Origin: Agromyces sp. H66
Lineage (GTDB): Bacteria; Actinomycetota; Actinomycetes; Actinomycetales; Microbacteriaceae
DNA length: 64,000 bases
Direction of reading: 5' to 3'
NCBI RefSeq assembly: GCF_004959775.1
Contig: NZ_SJZG01000002.1
Span: forward strand, 62,001-126,000
Part shown: piece by piece, positions 33,711-42,658 of the stretch
Numbering within the stretch: the stretch's first letter is position 1
Layout: each line of letters opens with the position of its first letter
Notes under the pieces: model-generated
The model's database searches: none
What the model was told of the DNA's origin: nothing
What the model saw: only the letters and a program-made list of their open reading frames with translations
Position numbers and translations under genes: made by a program

Positions 33711-34643
33711 AGCGGATGCCGCCACTGCGGTGCCGTCGGCCGACACGCCGGCGCCGGCCGGCCGCTTGAGTCCCAGCACGACCACGGTCATCGTCGCGGC
33801 CATCAGCGCCGCGAGCACCATGTGCACCCCGACCGCGAGCGGGGGCAGGCCGTTGCGGGCCTGGTACAGGCCGACGGCGATCTGAACGACCACGACGGCG
33901 AGGAGCACGACGACCCACCTGAGCGTGGGGAGCTGCTGCCGCCATGCGGCGACGAGCAGCACGAGGGTGAGCGCGAACAGCGCGTAGCCGGGCCACGCAT
34001 GCACGTGCTCGAGCAGCTCGGAGTCGAAGCCGCTGCGGCCGGCGTTCGCGTCGCCCGAGTGCGGCCCGGAGCCGGTGGTGAGGATACCGAACACGATCGT
34101 GAGCGCGAGCACCGCCGAGGTGGCGTGGGTGAGACCCGCATACCAACCGGGCACCGCCGGTTCGCGCGGACCCGGCTCGGCGTCCATGCGCACGATGAAG
34201 GCGGCGGCGACGCAGACCAGCAGGAGCGACGAGACGTAGTGGAAGCCCACGATGTACGGGTTCAGCCCCGTCCAGACCGTGACGCCACCGACGATCGCCT
34301 GGGCCACGACGCCGCCGAGGACGACGAGCGAGAGGACGTACAGGTCGCGCTGCTCGACGCGCAGCCGCCACACGAACACGACGAGCAGCAGCGCCACGAT
34401 CCCGACGACGCCGGTCATGAGCCGGTTCCCGAACTCGATCAGCGAGTGGTAGCTGAGTTCGTCGGTCGGCACGAGCGAGTCGGCCGTGCAGGTGGGCCAG
34501 GTGGGGCATCCGAGTCCGGAGCCGGTGAGCCGCACGGCGCCGCCGGTGGCGATGATGGTCGTCTGCGCGATGAAGGAGAGCCACGCGACGACCCGCACGC
34601 GGCGATCGATGCGGTCGGGCAGCCACTCGGTGAAGCGATTCAC
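33705..34643 (-). CDS. ctaA: Heme A synthase
   Basis: Oxidises the methyl group of heme O to a formyl group, completing heme A. It is a membrane protein of 312 residues with eight predicted helices. The first external loop has the cysteine pair GCPTWPTC typical of the Bacillus/actinobacterial class, preceded by GGAVRLTGSGLGCP. Heme-binding histidines are seen in EFGNRL-associated YHSLI, VGFHYVSS, VHAWPGY and GVHMVLA. The GTG start at 34643 (MNRFTEWLP) fits the family. It is transcribed toward ctaB. Confidence 0.95.
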   Translation of the reverse strand: MNRFTEWLPDRIDRRVRVVAWLSFIAQTTIIATGGAVRLTGSGLGCPTWPTCTADSLVPTDELSYHSLIEFGNRLMTGVVGIVALLLVVFVWRLRVEQRDLYVLSLVVLGGVVAQAIVGGVTVWTGLNPYIVGFHYVSSLLLVCVAAAFIVRMDAEPGPREPAVPGWYAGLTHATSAVLALTIVFGILTTGSGPHSGDANAGRSGFDSELLEHVHAWPGYALFALTLVLLVAAWRQQLPTLRWVVVLLAVVVVQIAVGLYQARNGLPPLAVGVHMVLAALMAATMTVVVLGLKRPAGAGVSADGTAVAASAR

Positions 34644-34891
34644 GCTCGTCGGTCCTGATCCGGGTCGGACTGTGACGGCACTGGGAGTACGGCCCGGGCG
34701 TCGGTTCGACCCTATAGACTTGATGGGTTGGCGATTCCGCGAGGCGCGCGTCGTGCGCGATGCGGGTTCCCAGCCATCTTAGGTTCGCACTGGAGCCACC
34801 CGCACATCATCGCCCACTCACCGAGCACCTCGACTCGCGAGGGGAATGAGCCGGACTGATAGCCGGTCGCACGGGAGGGAAGAGGAAGAGC
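34644..34891. promoter_or_regulatory. Divergent ctaA / suf region; sufB promoter and leader
   Basis: The 248 bases hold no gene. TATAGACT (34713-34720) is the best -10 for sufB and leaves a leader of about 165 bases. The leader contains TTAGGTT (34779-34785), which equals one half of the DtxR/IdeR iron box, but the second half is missing. GGGAGGGAAGAGG lies before the sufB ATG. No -35 is obvious. Confidence 0.4.
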
Positions 34892-36310
34892 ATGACGGAC
34901 GTACTGATCGACCGCCCAGAGCTGGAAGGGCTCGGCACCTACGAGTTCGGCTGGGCCGACTCCGATGTCGCCGGCGCATCTGCGAGGCGCGGCATCTCTC
35001 CCGAGGTGGTCGCCGACATCTCGAGGCTGAAGGAAGAACCCGAATGGATGCTCCAGCGCCGCCAGCGCGCGCTGCAGCTCTTCGAGCGCAAGCCCATGCC
35101 GACGTGGGGCGCAGACCTCTCCGAGATCGACTTCGACAACATCAAGTACTTCGTCCGCTCGACCGAGCGGCAGGCCCAGACGTGGGAGGACCTGCCCGAC
35201 GACATCAAGAACACCTACGAGCGCCTCGGCATCCCCGAGGCCGAGCGGCAGCGCCTCGTCGCGGGCGTGGCCGCCCAGTACGAGTCCGAGGTCGTCTACC
35301 ACCAGATCAACGAGGAACTCGAGCGCAAGGGTGTCATCTTCATGGACACCGACACGGCGCTGAAGGAGCATCCCGAGTTCTTCGAGGAGTACTTCGGCAC
35401 GGTGATCCCGGCCGGTGACAACAAGTTCGCCGCACTGAACACGGCCGTCTGGTCGGGCGGCTCGTTCGTGTACGTGCCGCCGGGCGTGCACGTCGACATC
35501 CCGCTGCAGGCCTACTTCCGCATCAACACCGAGAACATGGGCCAGTTCGAGCGCACGCTGATCATCGCCGACGAGGGCAGCTACGTGCACTACATCGAGG
35601 GCTGCACCGCCCCGATCTACAAGAGCGACTCGCTGCACTCGGCCGTCGTCGAGATCATCGTGAAGAAGAACGCCCGCGTGCGGTACACGACGATCCAGAA
35701 CTGGTCGAACAACGTCTACAACCTCGTGACCAAGCGGGCCACCGCCGGCGAGGGCGCGACCATGGAATGGATCGACGGCAACATCGGCTCGAAGGTCACG
35801 ATGAAGTACCCGTCGATCTTCCTCATGGGCGAGCACGCCAAGGGCGAGACCCTCTCGGTCGCGTTCGCGGGGCCGGGCCAGCATCAGGACGCCGGCGCGA
35901 AGATGATCCACATGGCGCCGTACACCCAGTCGTCGATCGTCTCGAAGTCGATCGCCCGCGGCGGCGGTCGTGCCGGGTACCGCGGCGAGGTGCGGGTCGA
36001 CGCGAACGCCCACCACTCGGCGAACACCGTGCGCTGCGATGCGCTGCTCGTCGACACCATCTCGCGCTCCGACACGTATCCGGCGATCGACATCCGGGTC
36101 GACGACGTGCACCTCGGCCATGAGGCGACCGTCTCCAAGGTGAGCGAGGAGCAGCTGTTCTACCTCATGTCGCGCGGAATCCCCGAAGACGAGGCCATGG
36201 CCATGATCGTGCGCGGATTCATCGAACCCATCGCGCGCGAGCTGCCGATGGAGTACGCGATGGAACTCAACAAGCTCATCGAGATGGGCATGGAAGGCAG
36301 TGTCGGCTAG
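34892..36310 (+). CDS. sufB: Fe-S cluster assembly scaffold SufB
   Basis: Core scaffold subunit of the SufBCD complex, on which iron-sulfur clusters are built in the cytosol. It has 472 residues. Typical SufB blocks are [47 protein letters not shown] with conserved Cys238, and [20 protein letters not shown] at the end. ATG 34892 follows GAGGAAGAG. It is the first gene of sufB-sufD-Rieske-sufC-sufT. No sufR repressor gene precedes it, unlike the mycobacterial operon. Confidence 0.97.
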   Translation: MTDVLIDRPELEGLGTYEFGWADSDVAGASARRGISPEVVADISRLKEEPEWMLQRRQRALQLFERKPMPTWGADLSEIDFDNIKYFVRSTERQAQTWEDLPDDIKNTYERLGIPEAERQRLVAGVAAQYESEVVYHQINEELERKGVIFMDTDTALKEHPEFFEEYFGTVIPAGDNKFAALNTAVWSGGSFVYVPPGVHVDIPLQAYFRINTENMGQFERTLIIADEGSYVHYIEGCTAPIYKSDSLHSAVVEIIVKKNARVRYTTIQNWSNNVYNLVTKRATAGEGATMEWIDGNIGSKVTMKYPSIFLMGEHAKGETLSVAFAGPGQHQDAGAKMIHMAPYTQSSIVSKSIARGGGRAGYRGEVRVDANAHHSANTVRCDALLVDTISRSDTYPAIDIRVDDVHLGHEATVSKVSEEQLFYLMSRGIPEDEAMAMIVRGFIEPIARELPMEYAMELNKLIEMGMEGSVG

Positions 36311-36312
36311 GA

Positions 36313-37494
36313 ATGACCGCGCAGATGACCAGCACAGCCATGCCCACAGCCGAGCAGCACGGCTTCCGACCCCACTCCGACGGGCCCTTCGTGCCCGTGC
36401 AGACCCGATCGGAGCGGTTCCGCTCCGTGAACGTCGACGACTTCGAGCCGGTGAACGGCCGCGAACACGAGTGGAAGTACTCGCCGGTCGCGGTCTTCGC
36501 CGACCTCACCTCGGGTGAGCTCGACGGTTCCCGCATCGAGATCGAGTCCGCGGATGTCGCGGGCGTCGACATCTCGTGGATCGGTCGCGACGACGCCCGC
36601 ATCGGCCGTGCCGGAATCCCCGAGGAGCGTGCCGCCGCCAACGCGTGGAGCTCCTTCGGCGAGGCGCTGCTCGTCACGGTGTCCGGGGAAGACGAGAAGA
36701 CCGCCGTCGTCAGCCGTCACGGCCTCGGCCGCGCGCCGCGCGCCGCGCACACCGTGATCGAGGCGGCGCCGAACAGCCGCGGCCTCGTCGTGCTGCGCGG
36801 CACCGGCGATGCGCGCCTCAGCGAGAACGTCGAGATCGTCGTCGGCGAGGGCGCATCGCTCACCGTCGTCTCCCTGCAGGAGTGGAACGACGACGCCGTG
36901 CACCTCGCGAGCCACTTCGCCCGACTCGGGCGCGACTCGTTCCTCAAGCACATCGTCGTCTCGCTCGGCGGCAAGGTCGTGCGCGTCAATCCGTCGACGC
37001 ACCTCGCCGAGCAGGGCTCCGATGTCGAGGCGCTCGGCCTCTACTTCGCCGACGCCGGGCAGCACCTCGAGCAGCAGGTCTTCGTGCACCACGACGCCCC
37101 GCACACCCGCTCGCGCGTGACCTACAAGGGAGCGCTGCAGGGCGAGGGCGCCCGTACCGTCTGGATCGGCGACGTGCTCATCGGCAACTCGGCCGTCGGT
37201 ACCGACAGCTACGAGCAGAACCGCAACCTGGTGCTCACCGACGGTACGCGAGCCGACTCGGTCCCGAACCTCGAGATCGAGACGGGCGACATCGAGGGGG
37301 CCGGGCACGCGAGCGCGACCGGCCGCTTCGACGACGAGCAGCTCTTCTACCTCATGGCCCGCGGCATCCCCGAGGGGGAGGCGCGCCGCCTCGTCGTCCG
37401 CGGATTCCTCACCGAGATCATCCAGAAGATCGGCTCGCCCGAGCTCGAGGAGCGGCTGAACGCCGCGCTCGAGGCCGAGCTGCAGGGGAGCTGA
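36313..37494 (+). CDS. sufD: Fe-S cluster assembly protein SufD
   Basis: Paralogue of SufB and its partner in the SufBCD complex, needed for iron entry and complex stability. It has 393 residues. The beta-helix core is recognised by NVEIVVGEGASLTVVSLQEW, FVHHDAPHTRSRVTYKGALQ and the C-terminal MARGIPEGEARRLVVRGFLTE. It starts 2 bases after sufB and ends 1 base before the Rieske gene, so all are co-translated. Confidence 0.95.
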   Translation: MTAQMTSTAMPTAEQHGFRPHSDGPFVPVQTRSERFRSVNVDDFEPVNGREHEWKYSPVAVFADLTSGELDGSRIEIESADVAGVDISWIGRDDARIGRAGIPEERAAANAWSSFGEALLVTVSGEDEKTAVVSRHGLGRAPRAAHTVIEAAPNSRGLVVLRGTGDARLSENVEIVVGEGASLTVVSLQEWNDDAVHLASHFARLGRDSFLKHIVVSLGGKVVRVNPSTHLAEQGSDVEALGLYFADAGQHLEQQVFVHHDAPHTRSRVTYKGALQGEGARTVWIGDVLIGNSAVGTDSYEQNRNLVLTDGTRADSVPNLEIETGDIEGAGHASATGRFDDEQLFYLMARGIPEGEARRLVVRGFLTEIIQKIGSPELEERLNAALEAELQGS

Positions 37495-37495
37495 C

Positions 37496-37822
37496 GTGGC
37501 ATCCGTACGTGTCTGCGCGATCGACGACCTCGGCGTGAACGAGGCGGCCCGCTTCGTGATCGAGGGCGTGCCGATCGCGGTCGTGAAGGACGCCGCCGGC
37601 GAGATCTTCGCCATCGGCGACACCTGCACCCACGGCGACATCTCGCTCTCCGAGGGGTTCGTCGAGGACGACACGCTCGAATGCTGGGCCCACGGCTCCA
37701 AGTTCTCGCTCAAGACGGGCAAGCCGCTCACGCTTCCCGCATATGAGCCCGTCCCGGTCTACCAGGTCGAGCTCAAGGACGGCGACGTCCACATCGACCC
37801 CGCGGTCAAGCTGGCCGTCTGA
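37496..37822 (+). CDS. Rieske [2Fe-2S] ferredoxin-like protein in suf operon
   Basis: A 108-residue Rieske-type ferredoxin, similar to the ferredoxin component of non-heme iron dioxygenases. The cluster ligands are clear: CTHGDISL (Cys, His) and CWAHGSKFSL (Cys, His). The GTG start directly follows the sufD stop. Its place between sufD and sufC is conserved in actinobacteria. It may supply electrons for cluster assembly or be a cluster recipient; no oxygenase is near, so an assembly role is the better guess. Confidence 0.93.
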   Translation: MASVRVCAIDDLGVNEAARFVIEGVPIAVVKDAAGEIFAIGDTCTHGDISLSEGFVEDDTLECWAHGSKFSLKTGKPLTLPAYEPVPVYQVELKDGDVHIDPAVKLAV

Positions 37823-37876
37823 ATCATCCGCTCCGGTCAGCGCACGGCCGGCAACCGAAAGTGATCACCCACCACC

Positions 37877-38638
<762 letters not shown>

Positions 38639-38647
38639 ACTGACGCC

Positions 38648-38977
38648 ATGGTCACCTCACTCGCTCCCGAGCGCTTCGACCAGGTCACCGAAGCCCTCAA
38701 GGACGTGATGGACCCCGAGCTCGGCGTCAACATCGTCGATCTCGGGCTCATCTACGACCTCGGCTGGGACGACGAGAACGACGCGCTCGTCATCCACATG
38801 ACGCTCACGAGCGCCGGATGCCCCCTCACCGACGTCATCGAGGAACAGACCGCAGAGGCGCTCGACGGCGTCGTCGACGCGTTCCGCATCAACTGGGTGT
38901 GGATGCCGCCGTGGGGTCCGGAACGCATCACCGACGACGGCCGCGACATGATGCGCGCCCTCGGCTTCGCGATCTGA
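38648..38977 (+). CDS. sufT: SufT-like MIP18/DUF59 metal-sulfur assembly factor
   Basis: A 109-residue DUF59 protein that helps mature Fe-S proteins. Family features are VMDPELGVNIVDLGLIYDLG and MTLTSAGCPLTDVIEEQ with the conserved Cys. WVWMPPWGPERITDDGRDMMRALGF closes the domain. It normally follows sufS and sufU, but here it follows sufC directly. ATG 38648 has no Shine-Dalgarno sequence; a -10-like hexamer lies 6 bases before it. Confidence 0.93.
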   Translation: MVTSLAPERFDQVTEALKDVMDPELGVNIVDLGLIYDLGWDDENDALVIHMTLTSAGCPLTDVIEEQTAEALDGVVDAFRINWVWMPPWGPERITDDGRDMMRALGFAI

Positions 38978-38980
38978 CCG

Positions 38981-39025
38981 AACGACTCCCGATGCCCCGT
39001 GCCGACGCACGGGGCATCGGTCGTT
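38981..39025. terminator. Bidirectional terminator between suf operon and M3 peptidase
   Basis: GATGCCCCGTGC (38991-39002), loop CGAC, GCACGGGGCATC (39007-39018) is a perfect 12-bp stem. Flanking AACGA and TCGTT add a further pairing step. It sits between the convergent sufT and peptidase genes. Confidence 0.8.
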
Positions 39026-39027
39026 CC

Positions 39028-41070
39028 TCACTCGAGCAGACGGCGGCTTCGGAGCAGCGGCTCGACGCCGGCATCGCGCCCGCGGAAGGCGCGGTACGCC
39101 TCGAGCGGGTCGACGCTCCCGCCGGGCTCGAGCAGCATGCGCCGGAACCGCTCGCCGTTCTCCCGGGTCGCCCCACCGTGCTCCTCGAACCATTCGACGG
39201 CGTCGGCTCCGGGCACCTCGCTCCAGATGTACGAGTAGTAGCCCGCGTCGTATCCGCCCGCGAACACGTGCGCGAAGTACGTGCTCGAGTACCGCGGCGG
39301 CACGAGCGGGTGATCGAGCCCCGCGGCGGCGAGCGCTTCGCGCTCGAACGCGGCGACGTCGGCGACCTCGTCGTCGGGAGTGATCCGGTGCCACGCCTGG
39401 TCGAGCAGCGCTGCGGCGAGGTACTCGGCGGTGCCGAAGCCGGCGTTGAAGCCGCGGGCGGCGATGAGCCGGTCGACGAGGTGCTGCGGCATCCGCTCGC
39501 CCGACTCATGGTGCACCGCGTACCCGTCGAGGATCTCGGGGCGCAGCATCCACAGCTCGTTGACCTGGCTCGGGAACTCGACGAAGTCGCGGTAGACGTT
39601 GGTGCCGGCCTGCGACGGGTAGCGCACTCGGGCGAGGAGCCCGTGCAGGGCGTGGCCGAACTCGTGGAAGAGGGTCTCGGTCTCGTCGAACGTGAGCAGC
39701 GTCGCCTCGCCCGCGGCCGGCTTCGGCACGTTGAGGTTGTTCACCACCACGGGCAGCGTGCCGTCGAGCTCGGACTGCTCGACGAGCGAGCTCATCCACG
39801 CGCCGCCCCGCTTCGAATCGCGCGTGTACGGGTCGAAGAGGTAGAGGCCCACGGGCGCGCCGTCGTGCTCGAACACCTCGAACACGCGTGCGTCGGGGTG
39901 ATGGGCCACGAGGTCGGATCGTTCCTCGAAGCGCAGACCGTAGAGCAGGGTCGCCGCGCGGAACACCCCGTCGACGAGCACGCGATCGAGCTCGAGGTAC
40001 GGGCGGATGTCGCGCAGGTCGAGGTCGTGCCGCTCGGCACGCACCTGCTCGGCGAGGAAGGCCCAGTCGGATGCCTCGGGTGCGCGCGCGCCGCTCCGGG
40101 CCGCTCGCGCCGCGAGCTCCGCCTCCTCGCGCGCCACGTTGCGGACGGCGGGCGCGACGAGCTCGGTGAGCAGGGCCGCGACGGCGTCGGGTGAGCCGGC
40201 GGTCTCGCCCGCCGTCACGGCCGAGGCATGGTCGGCGAAGCCGAGGAGCCGTGCGCGTTCGGCGCGGAGGTGCACCAGCTCGAGGAGCGTGGCGCGGGTG
40301 TCGTGCGCGCCGCCGCGGCATCCGCGTGCCCGAGACGCGGCGAGGAGCCGGTCGCGCACGTCTGGCCGTTCGAGCGCGGCGAGGGCCGGCTGTCCCGTCG
40401 GCAGGACCAGCGTGATGAGCCAGCCGGGCAGGCCGCGCGCGGCGGCCGCCTCGCGTGCGGCCGAGCGTGCGCCGGCGTCGAGCCCGGCGAGCTCGGCCTC
40501 CTCGGTGAGGTGCAGCGCGAGGTCGTTCGTATCGGCGAGCAGGTGCTGCTGGAAGGCGGTCGCGAGCGCGGAGATCCGCTCGCCCAGCCTGGTGAGTCGC
40601 GCGCGGTCCGTGGCGTCGAGCGCGGCACCCGCCAGCACGGCCTCGCGGTGCACGCGTTCGAGGAGGTACGCCTGGTCGGGCTCGAGCCCGAGGCTGTCGC
40701 GCGTCGAGTGGAGCGCGTCGATGCGGGCGAAGAGGCGCGGGTCGAGTCGGATCGCATCCCGGTGGGCGGAGAGCCGCGGAGCGAGTTCCGCTTCCAGGGC
40801 GTCGATGGCCGTGTTCGTGTCGGAGGAGCTGGCGTTCTCGAACACGGGCAGCACACGCCGGAGCAGTGACCCCGATCGTTCGAGCGCGACGAGCGTGTTG
40901 TCGAAGGTCGGGGCGGCCGGATCGGCGGCGATGGCCTCGACCTCCGCGAGCTGTTCGGCCATGCCCGCCTCGATCGCCTCCCGGTAGTGCTCCGGACGAA
41001 CGAGCGCGAACAGCGGCAGGTGGTAGGGGAGCGGGCTGGCCTCGAGGAACGGGTTGGATGGTTCGGTCAC
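39028..41070 (-). CDS. M3 family metallopeptidase (oligopeptidase / peptidyl-dipeptidase type)
   Basis: A cytosolic zinc peptidase of 680 residues. The thimet-type motif FHEFGHALHGLLA holds the HExxH zinc site (His469 region), and the downstream EFPSQVNELW gives the third ligand. LYLFDPYTRDSKRGGAWM and FAHVFAGGYDAGYYSYIWSE are typical of the Dcp/OpdA branch. It likely degrades short peptides. The GTG start at 41070 is supported by TATCGT on the reverse strand 6 bases upstream; the longer frame to 41520 overlaps the divergent methyltransferase and is rejected. Confidence 0.93.
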   Translation of the reverse strand: MTEPSNPFLEASPLPYHLPLFALVRPEHYREAIEAGMAEQLAEVEAIAADPAAPTFDNTLVALERSGSLLRRVLPVFENASSSDTNTAIDALEAELAPRLSAHRDAIRLDPRLFARIDALHSTRDSLGLEPDQAYLLERVHREAVLAGAALDATDRARLTRLGERISALATAFQQHLLADTNDLALHLTEEAELAGLDAGARSAAREAAAARGLPGWLITLVLPTGQPALAALERPDVRDRLLAASRARGCRGGAHDTRATLLELVHLRAERARLLGFADHASAVTAGETAGSPDAVAALLTELVAPAVRNVAREEAELAARAARSGARAPEASDWAFLAEQVRAERHDLDLRDIRPYLELDRVLVDGVFRAATLLYGLRFEERSDLVAHHPDARVFEVFEHDGAPVGLYLFDPYTRDSKRGGAWMSSLVEQSELDGTLPVVVNNLNVPKPAAGEATLLTFDETETLFHEFGHALHGLLARVRYPSQAGTNVYRDFVEFPSQVNELWMLRPEILDGYAVHHESGERMPQHLVDRLIAARGFNAGFGTAEYLAAALLDQAWHRITPDDEVADVAAFEREALAAAGLDHPLVPPRYSSTYFAHVFAGGYDAGYYSYIWSEVPGADAVEWFEEHGGATRENGERFRRMLLEPGGSVDPLEAYRAFRGRDAGVEPLLRSRRLLE

Positions 41071-41076
41071 CCGACC

Positions 41077-41135
41077 ACGATAGGGCGTCGGCGGGTGACG
41101 CGGATGCCGCCTCCCACGCGCCGCGGTCGTAGGCT
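41077..41135. promoter_or_regulatory. Divergent leaderless promoters, peptidase and methyltransferase
   Basis: On the reverse strand, TATCGT (41082-41077) ends 6 bases before the peptidase GTG. On the forward strand, TAGGCT (41130-41135) ends 7 bases before the methyltransferase ATG, although CGGAGG is also present there. The two starts are only 72 bases apart. Confidence 0.5.
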
Positions 41136-41142
41136 CGGAGGT

Positions 41143-41976
41143 ATGCAGCCCGAGGACGAAGCCATCGAGATCGCGCCGGCCGAGGCGTACACGCACGGCC
41201 ACCACGAGAGCGTGCTTCGCGCCCACTCGTGGCGCACGGTGGAGAATTCGGCGGCCTACCTCGTGCCGCACCTGCGCGAGGGCCTTCGCGTGCTCGACGT
41301 CGGAAGTGGACCGGGCACGATCACGATCGACCTCGCGCGCCGCGTGCGTCCAGGGCTCGTGACGGGCGTCGATGCGGCCGACGACGTCGTGGCCCGGGCC
41401 GCGGGGCTCGCCGCGAGCGAACGCGTCGACAACGTCGAGTTCCGCGTGGGCGACGCCTACGCGCTGCCGTTCGACGACGGTTCCTTCGACCTCGTCCATG
41501 CGCACCAGGTGCTGCAGCACCTCGCGCGGCCGGTCGACGCGCTCCGCGAGTTCCGGCGCGTGCTGAAGCCCGGGGGCCTGCTGGCGGTGCGCGAGGTGGA
41601 CTACGGCGGGGTCATCTGGAGCCCGGCCTCACCGGGCCTCGCACGCTGGCTCGAGCTCTATCACGACGTGCACGAGGGCAACGGGGGCGAGCCCGACGCA
41701 GGCCGCCACCTCAAGCGCTGGGTGCGCGAGGCGGGCTACGGCCGGATCGAGACCACGGCTTCCACCTGGGTGTTCTCCTCGGACCTCGAGCGCGAGTGGT
41801 GGGGCGGTTCGTGGGCCGAGCGGGCGACGCAGTCGCAGTTCGCGGCCCACGCCATCGAGCAGGGACACTCGAACCCCGACGAACTCGAGCGGATCGCCGC
41901 CGCATGGCGCGACTGGGCGGCCGACGAAGACGGCTGGCTGCTCATGCCGCATGGCGAGGTCATCGCCCGGGCGTGA
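41143..41976 (+). CDS. Class I SAM-dependent methyltransferase
   Basis: A 277-residue methyltransferase of the UbiE/Methyltransf_11 type. Motif I is VLDVGSGPGTITIDLA near residue 50, followed by VTGVDAADDVV (acidic residue binding the ribose), FRVGDAYALPFDDGSFDLVHAHQVLQH, and LREFRRVLKPGGLLAVREVDYGG. These are diagnostic of the fold but not of the substrate. It stands alone on this strand, with no biosynthetic partner. The stop abuts the stop of the reverse-strand small protein with no gap. Confidence 0.9.
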   Translation: MQPEDEAIEIAPAEAYTHGHHESVLRAHSWRTVENSAAYLVPHLREGLRVLDVGSGPGTITIDLARRVRPGLVTGVDAADDVVARAAGLAASERVDNVEFRVGDAYALPFDDGSFDLVHAHQVLQHLARPVDALREFRRVLKPGGLLAVREVDYGGVIWSPASPGLARWLELYHDVHEGNGGEPDAGRHLKRWVREAGYGRIETTASTWVFSSDLEREWWGGSWAERATQSQFAAHAIEQGHSNPDELERIAAAWRDWAADEDGWLLMPHGEVIARA

Positions 41977-42201
41977 TCACCAGTCCTCGTCGGCGTCGTG
42001 CGCGTCGACGATCGCGTCGCTGACGCGGGTGCCGTCGTCGAGTTCGACGATCGGGCGTCCCTCGAGCCACGTGAGCGTCCAGTGCCGGCCGGCCACGGGT
42101 CCGGGGTGGGCCGCCTCGGCGGCCGCGATGCGCGGGCGCAGGTCGGCGGGAACGGAGGCCGGCGGCTCCGCGCCGAACTCCCATCTCGTGCCGAGTCGCA
42201 T
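41977..42201 (-). CDS. Small uncharacterised protein
   Basis: A 74-residue protein that I do not recognise. It has no signal peptide, membrane helix or cysteine. It begins MRLGTRWEFG, has a WTLTWLEGRPIVELDDGTRV segment that looks like a short beta sheet, and ends in an acidic tail DAHDADEDW. Its ATG overlaps the TGA of the upstream GNAT gene by one base (TGATG), which suggests real, coupled translation. Codon use matches its neighbours. Confidence 0.65.
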   Translation of the reverse strand: MRLGTRWEFGAEPPASVPADLRPRIAAAEAAHPGPVAGRHWTLTWLEGRPIVELDDGTRVSDAIVDAHDADEDW

Positions 42202-42647
42202 CAGGCCCCCATCTCGTACATCACCCAGTCCGTGCGGAGGGCGAGCGTGTCGTACAGGCGCTGGGCGTCGGCATTGTCGGCCGCCGTGATCCAGCTCACG
42301 CCGCCCGAACCGACCTCGAGCGATCGGGCGTGCACGAACTCGATGAGGGCGCGTCCGACGCCGCCGCCGCGCGCCTGCTCGTTCACGTACAGGTCGTCGA
42401 GGAAGACTCCGCGCGTCGCGCGCAGCGTGTCGGGCACGACGCGGAACTGGGCGAGACCGACGGGCGTGCCCTCGTCGTCGACCGCGAGGGCCGCCTCGAG
42501 CGGGTCGTTCTCGTCGCGGATCCAGTTCCACACGATCAGCGCCTTGGCGTCGTCGAGTTCGGTCTCGTAGAACTCGCAGTATGCGGCGAACAGGGGCAAC
42601 CAGCCGAAGAAATCGTCGTCGCCCGCCATGCGGATCTCGTGTGCCAT
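42201..42647 (-). CDS. GNAT family N-acetyltransferase
   Basis: A 148-residue acetyltransferase. The core strand is GLAQFRVVP, followed by GVFLDDLYVNEQARGGGVGRALIEFV, which holds the acetyl-CoA pyrophosphate loop (Q/R-x-x-G-x-G/A). NADAQRLYDTLALRTDWVMYEM is the usual C-terminal block. The substrate is unknown. ATG 42647 is 11 bases from the valS stop on the same strand, so it is probably transcribed with valS and followed by the 74-residue gene. Confidence 0.9.
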   Translation of the reverse strand: MAHEIRMAGDDDFFGWLPLFAAYCEFYETELDDAKALIVWNWIRDENDPLEAALAVDDEGTPVGLAQFRVVPDTLRATRGVFLDDLYVNEQARGGGVGRALIEFVHARSLEVGSGGVSWITAADNADAQRLYDTLALRTDWVMYEMGA

Positions 42648-42658
42648 CGCGTCTCCCG

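Noticed and set aside
34779..34785. TTAGGTT as an IdeR/DtxR box upstream of sufB
   Set aside because: Only one half matches; the right half reads CACTGGAGCC and does not fit the AACCTAA arm, so I do not call it as a site.
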